DNA of 64,000 nucleotides. It comes from Amoebophrya sp. A120 (Eukaryota; Sar; Dinophyceae; Syndiniales; Amoebophryaceae). Positions 36,301 to 44,726 of this stretch are shown piece by piece; the stretch's first letter is position 1; each line of letters opens with the position of its first letter. Where the stretch lies: NCBI GenBank assembly GCA_905178155.1, contig CAJINV010000006.1, positions 4,579,795-4,643,794 of the forward strand, given 5' to 3'. The notes under the pieces are model-generated. The model saw nothing but the letters and a program-made list of their open reading frames with translations, was not told where the DNA came from and searched no databases. Position numbers and translations under genes: made by a program.

Positions 36301-39300
36301 CCCAAGAGGCTATTAACTTAACCTAATCCGCATGGTATGGTGGATTTTGATGAACCTATTTGGGAACCTCTTTGGTGCGCCTAGACAGAGAATTGTTGAC
36401 GAAAGTCCAAGGCTTTGACTTGCGCCCCAGCTGGCGGGTCGCCAGATGGTAAGCAAAGCCGTGCCTCTGGCGACATTTGTTTGCTTGCTTCTTTTGTGGC
36501 TCCGAAGATTGCGAAGATGCCCCCTCAGCAAGTTTGCGAATTTTGAAAGCCACGCAGAAGAGTAGGCTGCTCACCCTTTCCGCGGCTGTCGAAATTTGAA
36601 AAGATGCGCTGGTAGTATCTTTTCAAATTTTGGAAGCCACAGAAGACTGAGCTGTCCTCCCTTTGCGTGGTTTCTCAAATTTGAAAAGATGTTCCTTCTG
36701 CATCTTTTCAAATCCTGAAAACCACAGCACAGCCAGCTACCCTCCTCGTCTGCGGCATGTAAAATTTGAAAAGATGCTCCTTCAGCATCTTTTCGAATCT
36801 TGGCAACCTCAGGACACAAAACGAATCGGCTCTTCTGCGGCTTCGAAGATTGAAAAGATGCTCCTTTAGCATCTTTTCAAATTTTGAAAACCACAGACGA
36901 GTAAGCCGACCCCGTCTTCTGCGGCTTCAAAAATTGAAAAGATGCTCCTTCAGCATCTTTTCAAATTTTGAAAAGCACAGAAGAGCAGGCGACCCTCCTC
37001 TTTTGCGCCTTTTGAAATTCGAAAAGATGTTCCTTCAGCATCTTTTCAAATCCTGGAAACCACAGAAGAGTAAACTGCTCGGGTCTCTTGTGGCTTCGTT
37101 ATGGAAAAGATGCTCCTTCAGCATCTTTTCAAATTTTCCAGGTCAAAGGCCACGCGCTTCAGATTTGATTGGGAACTACAAGCAGGACGACGACGAAGCC
37201 CGCTACATTGCATACCGAATGAACTACCTAGCTTCTTCGCAGCACTTCTCAGTGGCTAAAGTCGGAGCTACCCGGCGCTGCTGCTCCACGGACTTGCCTC
37301 GGAGCGCCCCTGCAGCCTGGAGGTGCTGCAGCAGGTCCTCCTGCTGTCCAGCCGCTAGACAATGGGCCTCAATCTGTGCAGGTCGGTCGGAGCCAAGGGC
37401 GCAAATGCAACCGGCCGCGGCTGCGTTTCCACTTGTTTCTAATGTCGCGCAGCCGTGCGCGCGTGTTCCGGCAGGCGCGCGCGCCTTTTGCCTTTGCGGC
37501 TCGTTCTTGAAAATGCGAAAGGCCAGAGAGCCTTTCGGAAAGGCTTCCCGGAGGGGTTCCGGGACCCCTTTTGGGGAGGGGTAGCACCATCGTGATTCGA
37601 AGAAAAAGCGATAGGCTTTTTTTTAGGGTTCCGGGCGCCCCTCCGGCCCTCCCTTTTTGGGAGGCCTCCGGAAAGACCTTCGCGGCCAACATATGCGTGT
37701 GGTACCCGCAAGAGACGACGACGCCAGGGCCTGTGTAGACATCTTGTGGAGCGTCTGCAGCCTCACACCCTAACCCAGGCCATAGCGGCAAATGGCTGCA
37801 CGGAGAAAGCAATCCGGAAAATGGAGCAATATACTGCGCGCGCCCGGCGCTTTCTAAGTGAAAACGCCAGCCACAAAAGAACCCTCTGTGCCTCGCCCTC
37901 CTCCGCGTCAATACTCACTTACCTACTAGAGCACTGCTGCTGACAAGCTAGCCAAAACAAACCGCGCTCGAGTCAGCCCCTCACTTGCGGGCACAGGTTT
38001 ACTAGCTTCGCGCCGCGAAAAAATGCGCGCAGAATTTTTTTTACGGTCTGAGGCAAATACAAGTTTGATGCCCCCATAGATTTCGATTTGATTGGGAACT
38101 ACAAGCAGGACGACGACGAATCTGTTTAGGCGCGGCGAATCGAGCTTCGCTGCGTTGGCCAGCTTTGCCCTGCTATAAACGGGGCCTGCCAGAATTCTGC
38201 CTCAGCAGCCTCGCGCCTATGGTGCGCGCACTGCCCGATGACAGATGGCGCCGTGGGGCACGTCAGGCGAGGGGGCCAACCCGCGGCGGGTTTCTCATCG
38301 CCATTCGGCTCGGGGCCGAAGGCGCGGGCCCTCCAACAATGCAGACCATAACGCGTGAACTGTGCGCGAATGATATCGGCGAAGTTGGAAAAAGGCCTGC
38401 ACCGCCCCGATTCTGCTTAGGGTTGCTGCCCATCAGGGCGCGCGATACACGGCAGCAGAGTGGGGCTCGTGCGAGCGCGGGCGGCGGTTGGATTATCAAC
38501 ACAGCCGCCTGCGACACGAATGGGTGGGGGCGGCGCGCTTCTGATTCAGCCCCCATTCCGGCCGTTCTGAATATAGGGCCGAATAGCCGCGCCAAGGAGC
38601 TTTCCTACCGCGCCGCGCGCCATCTTTCATGCCCCCGACCAATGGAGTGGGCTCTAAATCGTGCGCCCCCCCTTCAAGATTCGGCAGCCCAGGACATGTG
38701 GGCTTCGGTGCCTGCGCCCGGTGGTTTGGGGTGCAAAAGTGATTTGGTGGTCTGTTCTATGGTATTTGGGTGCGCTTTTTTGCCGTCCTACTTGGGGTTG
38801 GCTCACGTGAGCAAGTTTGCCGACGCGTCGGCTCCAAGCAATATGGGCGAAGCAGCCTAAAATCCAGCGGAGCGGCGATGGCGGAAGCGCTATGGCAATG
38901 TCATTGGCGCTCTTGCCGTCGCGCTCGGCAGCTTGCGAGCCTGGTGGCGCTGGCATGCCTCGCGGTGGTGCGCACTTTGGTCACATGGGCGCCCACCCGG
39001 AAAAAAAGGGCTTCTTCGTTTAATCAAGAAGCAATGCGGCCGACAAGGAGAGGCGGGCGCCTCGGTGCCCAACGTTCGGTGGGGATTGCGGCTCCTGCTT
39101 CAAGCTACTGAAAAAGTCGGGGTGTCGCGGTGACTTCTTCACAGAAAGAGCGCACACTAGTACAGCTCGCGCGATTTTTAAATTTAATTGTTGAGCCCGT
39201 CATAGATTTCGATTTGATTGGGAACTACAAGCAGGACTACATGAAGGCCCTCGTAAAAGACCCACCGTGGGCGCGCGCCTTGGCTGGTCCGCTATCAAAA

Positions 39301-42053
39301 AAGCGGCAGGCTTCGCAGCCGATATCGCACTCCGCCGGGCAGGTTGCGTTCTGAGGTGGCGGGCAGGCTATTGCCGGCGCGCTGTGCCGAAAAGCTGAGC
39401 CCGCGACGCCATTTTTCTAGAAGTCCCGGCCCCGGGTTTCCGGATGTTCTTCGGATTCTGCGAAGAAAGGTCCGTCCGCGAGACCCCCAAAAGGGGTTTT
39501 TTCCGGAACCCTCGTAGCAGTGGGGGAAGCTTCCAAAAGTAGTGTTTTTGGCTACCCCTCCCGGAGGGTCCTCAGCAAGGGTCTCGCAGAGGAGAAAGGC
39601 TCCAGCTTCGGAAGCCCTCGGCGCATCTTTCCGCCGGGGCCCCGGGCATCCCGGCCTGCCTACGGGCGAAGTTCGCATAGGCCCCAGGGCCTACCGGAAC
39701 TAGAGGCACGGAGGAGAAGGCGTAGGCCGCCGGGGCCTGCCGCTAGTTTACAGCTTTGCCAGCGCGCCCGCCCCCCTCAGTTCGTTGTAGCTCTATCGCA
39801 GCAAAAACTGAGTGGGAAGGCGGGGGCTTTGATGTTCCCAGCGCCGTGGGGGTGGCGGAGTGAACCAAGCAGCCCGGCGACTTGGTCGCTCGCGTATCCT
39901 CTGTCGAGGGAGCTGCGCGAGGGGTGTCGGGCGAAAAGCGCAGAGCCGCCGTGGATGTGACCCAGAGCCAGCTCGGCGACTTCTTCTGCCTCATCGAAGA
40001 GTCGGGAAGCGCCACCTGCAAATGCGCCGCACATTGGGAGGGCAGGAAGCTGCTAGAAGCCGCTCGGCTTCTCTTGGGGGACATGATTACCTCCGAAGCC
40101 AAGCGGTCTGCGCCAAAGACTCGTGAATGACCCGAGTCCGTGCGCGGGATAGTCCTCGCTAGGGCGAAGTGGCCGCCTTCTTAGCTAGATAACTTGATAC
40201 GCATGGCCCAAATGCATTGCATGCGTGACCAAGGCCCAGCACAAAAGCCAAGCAGCGCAATGCCTATGCCCGGAGACCCTGAAAATTTTTTATCCACTTT
40301 GAAAAGATGCAGTTAGTATGGCCATTTTGAAGCACGCGATATTGTCGTGCTTCAAAGATTTCGATTTGATTGGGAACTACAAGCAGGACGACGAAGATGA
40401 TGATGAATTGAAGCACGACAATATCGAACAAAAAAATGTTAACGTTACGGTTTCAGCGATTTTTGAAACAAAATTTTTTTTTCCGCTCAATGGCTTTCTT
40501 TTCATGTAAAGATCAACACTTTTCATGATACTAGCTACCGTGGGACTCTGTTGCAGCGTCATCAGTTTGAGCTAGCTAGTACAAAAAGTATTCCATTCCG
40601 CGCCCGAGTCTAGCGCAACCTCCGGAGGAAGACCACGGGCGCCGCGGCTCTGACTGTTTTGGCATGATATGGCGGTGATGTTGGCGACCTTTCGCCATGA
40701 AGTCTGTCATGCAAGGCGTGCGTCATGTGTCGGCATATGAGTCGATGCGACAACCCCCCGAAAGGTCCGCGCAACTCTCCACCATATCGCCACCTTGGAA
40801 CTGTATAGGCTCGCTGCGTTTCTAGACATTGCGCTGCAGCTTTTGAGCCATCTCGCCAAGTTCTCTCCATGAAGCAGAAAAGCTGTGACTTCGAGGATGG
40901 GGAAAATTGGCAAAATTCGGGCACCAAAGTGCCCAAGTTTTGCAGTCACCAAAAAAACCGTTAACACTTTTTAGAATGGGCGGTATGATCGCCCCAGCCT
41001 GCCAAAAGCAGGCTTTTTCGTATGAAAATGCCAAAAAATGACCGTTAACACTTTTTAGACAGCACGCTATGGTCGATTTATCCTCCTCAGAGCCCGTGCT
41101 TCTTGGCCTGCAGGGTTTTGGACAGGGTAAGTCGATCATAGCATGCTGTCTAAAAAGTGTTAATGGTTTTTCTGGGTGACTGCGAAATTTGGCCTCAAAT
41201 TGATGGCAAATCATGGTTTTTTTCGGTGGAATTCCCTATGATCCGAAAAAACCGTTAACACTTTTTAGACAGCACGCTATGATCGATTCTGCCTGCCAAA
41301 AGCCGGTCCATCCTCGGCGTCGATGGCGGCGGCGAGGATGGTGGCAACTCGAGAGCATCTCTCAACCAGGTGGGTTGCACTAGCTGCCGTCCACGAAGCG
41401 CCCCCAAACAGCTGAAGAGCAGGCTCCGCCGGCACCGAGCTGGTGTGGAGGCGATGCGACCGGGTCAAGGAGCCCACGTGGCGCGGAAGGTTCGTCATGG
41501 AGCGGCCCCGGTAGGCGAAGTTCCAGGCCGTCAGGCCTTGCGCACTAGCTAACTCAAACAAAATTAGCTACTTCAGAGTCCCACAATAGTTAAGAGGGTG
41601 AGCGGGTCCCTTTAGGCATTCACATAATGCCGCCAGTGAACCCACAAAAAATTTTTAATGCAAAAAATGCAAAGCCGTAACGTTTTCGATTTGATTGGGA
41701 ACTACAAGCAGGACGACGAAGATTATGATTTTGAATTGAAGCAGGACACGACACAACTGATGAAGGCGGTTGTTCCCGAAGGAGGTGACAAGTTTTTTTT
41801 TCGAAATGACAAGAAGGAAAAGATCGCTAGCTCCGGAGATGGCCACGATGAAAACGAAAATAAACCGGAGAAGATTTGTACGGAAGATGAGCAGAACGAT
41901 GACGATTTCAAGTTCGGAAATGTTGAAAAGGACGAGAAATGCAGCAGTAACTACGGTTTTGTGAACAAGGATAAGGAAGAAAAGCAGGAGAAGCTGAAAT
42001 CGCCGGTGCACCAGGTGGCCGGTCCCGAGGATGTCGATTTTGACGAGCTGTAA
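30357..42053 (+). CDS. Large basic/acidic protein, probably C-terminal part of the gene starting at 27246
   Basis: Exons: up to 30514, then 30674-30746, 30896-31142, 31300-31600, 31923-32560, 32831-33571, 34574-34677, 34832-35608, 41721-42053. That is about 1,104 residues counted from the GTG at 30414. The frame is open from 30357 but has no ATG, so the first exon is most likely entered by splicing from the preceding model. An ordered helical region comes first (PYELNEYLAQILDRTAELL, then FELLVKQKLQKIFDEE and TLYDLLAMFPDFVMEY). A Gly/Ala/Pro-rich linker and a basic patch (KKMKKTRRSSN) follow. Next is a second ordered domain (IDVPSVMTAIEEKLHNPRL through FVHELVG-like FAHELVGFSTFLLRG, LLLRNEKHFLLLPVEAILN and ARLLPVRFSLDEAKREKLF). 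The last ~350 residues are acidic/Lys-rich and end in DVDFDEL. I do not recognise the family. Seven introners and one 6.1-kb composite intron interrupt it; the composite junction (GNYKQDDDE to DYDFELKQD) is inferred. Confidence 0.62.
30515..30668. mobile_element. Introner, family A
   Basis: TATCCTGTGCAAAAGTGTCG left, TTTTGCAATGCATA right. Exact flank TCCCG. Joins TSSR to PYEL. Confidence 0.88.
30747..30890. mobile_element. Introner, family A
   Basis: TATCCTGTGCAAAAGTATCG left, TTTTGCACTGCATA right. Exact flank ATGAT. Joins QDDD to QNNA. Confidence 0.88.
31143..31294. mobile_element. Introner, family A
   Basis: TATGCAATGCAAAAGTATCG left, CGATACTTTTGCAACTCATA right. Exact flank ACGGT. Joins LRRR to LPFE. 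Confidence 0.88.
31601..31917. mobile_element. Introner, family E
   Basis: Same family as 3612-3919: TATGGAAGCGTCAGG left, CCTGACGCTCCCATA right. Exact flank AACAT. Joins QAEN to MKTD. Internal GCACTCCATG and its complement are shared by both copies. Confidence 0.87.
32561..32825. mobile_element. Introner, family B
   Basis: TATCAAATCATGTAAAAATG left, CATTTTTACATTTGATA right, with the full TGGGTCTGGAAG inner repeat. Exact flank TGCTG. Joins DADA to DDED. Confidence 0.88.
33572..34568. mobile_element. Introner, family B, split by a ~735-bp GC-rich insertion
   Basis: The left ~95 bp and right ~165 bp match a normal family B introner. Flanks GACCG/AACCG. Between about 33666 and 34401 lies unrelated, mostly GC-rich DNA. 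The left host half stops in CTAGCATCA and the right half resumes at CAGATTTTT, which are contiguous in uninterrupted copies. Despite the insertion the exons still join ALET to AQRP in frame. Confidence 0.83.
34678..34826. mobile_element. Introner, family A
   Basis: TATCCTGTGCAAAAGTATCG left, CACTTTTGCAATTCATA right. Exact flank TCACG. Joins KDIT to VDNA. Confidence 0.88.
35931..37140. repeat. Hairpin satellite array (AAAAGATGCTCCTTCAGCATC units)
   Basis: About a dozen ~40-bp near-perfect inverted repeats: CAAATTTTGAAAAGATG, a short CTCCTTCAG-type loop region, CATCTTTTCAAATTTTG. They are spaced by ~60 bp of semi-repeated sequence containing CCACAGAAGAG and CTTCTGCGGCTTC. The overall period is ~100 bp. 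No coding potential. A stray half-unit (TTTGAAAAGATGC) occurs at about 40300. Confidence 0.85.
40337..40426. repeat. 19-bp perfect inverted repeat around the fifth exon-end copy
   Basis: CGATATTGTCGTGCTTCAA at 40337-40355 is the exact complement of 40408-40426, and the two arms bracket the fifth FDLIGNYKQ copy. The right arm is followed by AACAAAAAAATGTTAACGTT, a family C introner start. Confidence 0.85.
40566..41557. mobile_element. ~1-kb non-coding repeat element, copy 2
   Basis: TIRs GTTTGAGCTAGCTAGTAC and its near-complement GCACTAGCTAACTCAAAC. Homologous in reverse orientation to 8240-9145: both carry a CATCCTCGAA segment beside AAAATTTGCC-type sequence and four copies of an AACCGTTAACACTTTTTAGA/GCACGCTATG motif (here about 40955, 41040, 41130, 41250). 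No protein-coding frame. Probably non-autonomous. Confidence 0.7.
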
Positions 42054-44726
42054 ATACTGATAAAACGGAACAAAGAACTACGTGATTATAAGGAGTTGTA
42101 GTCGAAAATATTGTAGTACTACGACACAGAGACGTAAGTAAGTAGACCGCTTCTAAACTATCCCTCTGGTGAAGGACGATCATGACCACGGGGTTGGTTG
42201 TTGAGGAAGCGATGCGAGCGGTTTCAATTTTCCTTCCTCGTCTGTTGAAACTGCACGTTCAGGACGGATGCTGGTAAGGAAAAATTATCGTTTTCGACGA
42301 ACGAAGGGGATTATAGGTTTGGTGCAGGAACAACTACAAGGATTCTCATTCTTTTTGGAAGACGGCCAGGACGAATCTGAATCGTGCTCAGTAGCGAGAT
42401 TCTTATTTCCTGAGCTATTCATATGGAAGAAGCGGACACCTTTAAATTTTGCGAGAAAGTAGAGAATAAGAATACGAAGATGATGAAAATTACAGCTGCA
42501 CAACCTTACGAATATATAACTATTCGTGCCTATTCATGTCGTCATCCGTATCTTGCAGATTTTCAGATTCACCATTCGAATGAAACTTACCGACTACACG
42601 GACTGCTAAACATTCTCTGAAAATATCGAAGATTCATACTTCGATTTCTTTTTTGAAAGTGGCGGCTCAATTCATGACTATGTTGTCACGAGGATTGGAG
42701 TTGGTAGCTTTGCTACAAACGACATATCATGGTACGTCAGACCTTTCAAATGATTTATATTGCTCTACTATTGGAAACAAAATTGAACTGTTTAGCATGT
42801 GCTGGAAGCTGATGTGTTGTCGTCTTGCTTGGCTGTTAAAGTACGTCTTTCGGCGTCCAGTCGTGTCTGTTGCCGAAGCAACTAGCTAACTGCGTCCGCC
42901 GTCTTCTTTTTGGCCATGCAAGGAAGCAGCTGGAGGAATGAGGAAGGGCGCTGCTCTGCCACCGCCGCCTCGTGTCCTTGCATGCTTCTGCTCCGTAGTG
43001 TCTTCCGCCGTGTTTCGCCCGATTTTGGCAAAAGGCGCGGCGGGGTTTTTTCTGCAGCAGATGAGGGAAGTCAAGCGCCTGGCGCGGGACAACTACCAGC
43101 GGCCCCAGCCCCGCGAATCCCAGCGCCGGAACCGGTTCCCGTCTTACTTCCTGCCCGAGGTCAGCAAGATCGCGAGCAAGCCCAGCCTCCCCCGGTCGGC
43201 CCCGCCTTCACCAGCGCGCGGCCAGGTTTGCAGAGCGCGCAGGGGCGCGACAAACCTCTCCGCCTTTGGGGAGCCGTGGCGGGCCCCGTTCCCAGGCAGG
43301 CCGGGGCCGGAACAGGGCGGGCCACGGGGCGCGTTTGGCCACGATAAAGGCCGGCCGCCAAGAGGGCGGCGGACGGAGAGGAGGGGGGGCGTTTGGGAGA
43401 ATGATGAGCAAACCGGGAGAGAGGTAAGCAGGGGGAAGCCTTTAGGGTGGGGGCTTGTGGCCGTTGCGCCCGGGCGCCAGCACTTCAAAACCGAAGCGCG
43501 CCACCCCGCGCCGTTGCAACCGAGCGCGCCGGCGCACGCGCGGCCCCCTTACTTCCGCGCGTGCGAAGCCGGTGCCCACGGCCAGCGCGAGGGCTTGGCG
43601 CCCTGCCTCCGCCCGCGACATCGATCGGCGCCGGCCGGCGTCGGCGTCGCAGCATGGTGCGCAAGTGCCCCTGCCCCCCGCCATCCGCAAGAGCGTGAAC
43701 CGTCGCAGGCCTCCAACGAGTAGGCAAAGGCCGCGGCGCGTCAAAGGGCGACAGGGAGGCCGCCCGCCCCTTCTATTTGTTCGAGTGTTTTTGCCGCCGG
43801 CGCCCGTCCGTCTGGGTAGCGCCATCCGTTTTCGCCGGCGACACCCGCGCGCCCTCTCTATTTGCGTGGGCGCGCCCTCCTCTGTTGCCCGCCCGCCGAA
43901 TAGTGTGGCCCTCTTGATGCGGGTGCATATCCCGGGGCGGGGCACTGTCCCAGCCGCCCCCCCCGCCGAACAGCGTGTGGCGCGCGCCCTTCCTGGCGGA
44001 AAGCGGCCGGCGGTGCCCGGGTTGCTTGCCCGGCTGGGCTGCATTGGTTGCAATGCCTGGCCCCATGGCGTGGGTGTTTCTTTGGGTGCCTTCGCGTTGT
44101 TGCGTTGTGCGGCCGGGGCTGGCGCCCTGGGTCTTTTGGTTGTGGCGGCCGCGCAATGAGTTTGTTAGTTTGTCCACCTTGCTCTGGCAGGCCGCGCGGG
44201 TGGTTGCAGGCAGCCAGTAAGTGCTGTGTCCGGCACCGGCTCCGTGTTTTTTTCGGGTTGCCCGGCCTTAACTTGTTACTCCGCGGCCCGCATTGCCGGC
44301 ACGTCGCCCCCACAAATGCAGGTTTGCTGGCTTGTTGTGTCATCAGAGTCGATGCTTTTTCGGCCGCGCAGGCAAGCCAGCGGACTCTCGATTGCTCTGT
44401 GGCTATAATGCGTCGCGTTCGGCTGGTCTGCTTAACGTTTACCTTTGTGTTTACTCAGAGAGGGAGCGAGAGGGAGAACCAATGACAGTGGCTCCGTGCT
44501 GCGTCGAGACAGTATTGCTCCGGCAAATCGCAGGCGCACTGCTACATGTTGAGCGTTATGCCAAAGGGGGAGACTCAGCTCTTTTCTCCGGCTTCTGAGT
44601 GACTGACAATATGTATTTATTGTGCTCCACACGGCAGGTCGTGGACGTGGATTGCCCTGGGTCAACGCATGAAGCCCGTGAAAAAGTCTGGCGCTGATTG
44701 AGGTTCTTGATGACGTCGCCAACAGT
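42054..44726. other. Intergenic, with GC-rich block at about 42900-44230
   Basis: 42054-42900 is AT-rich with no gene. The GC-rich block has many overlapping open frames on both strands with Arg/Pro/Ala-rich products and no recognisable domain. Nothing else is seen. Confidence 0.6.

Larger units (their letters stand above)
35609..41720. other. 6.1-kb composite intron
   Basis: Between the exon ending GNYKQDDDE and the last exon (DYDFELKQD...) there is no single open frame for 6 kb. It contains five blocks separated by further copies of the exon's end, a hairpin satellite, GC-rich blocks (about 37200-38040, 38120-39130, 39250-40130), a family C-like introner end (40430) and the repeat element at 40566-41557. 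Removing everything from one exon-end copy to the last keeps the frame. How it is processed is not visible. Confidence 0.55.
35564..41752 (+). repeat. Six direct copies of a 35-70-bp exon segment (FDLIGNYKQDDDE)
   Basis: Copies at 35564-35608, 37162-37197, 38079-38120, 39205-39238, 40357-40420 and 41685-41752, all + strand. Core: GATTTGATT, GGGAACTACAAGCAGGACGA. The first copy has one extra TTT codon. The fifth and sixth share about 65 bp, reaching GAATTGAAGCA. Copies three and four are immediately preceded by CATA, an introner-type right end. Spacing is 0.9 to 1.6 kb. Confidence 0.85.

Noticed and set aside
35931-37140. CRISPR-like array
   Set aside because: The regular hairpins look array-like, but the spacers are themselves similar, the repeats are hairpins of varying length, the host is eukaryotic and no cas gene is present.
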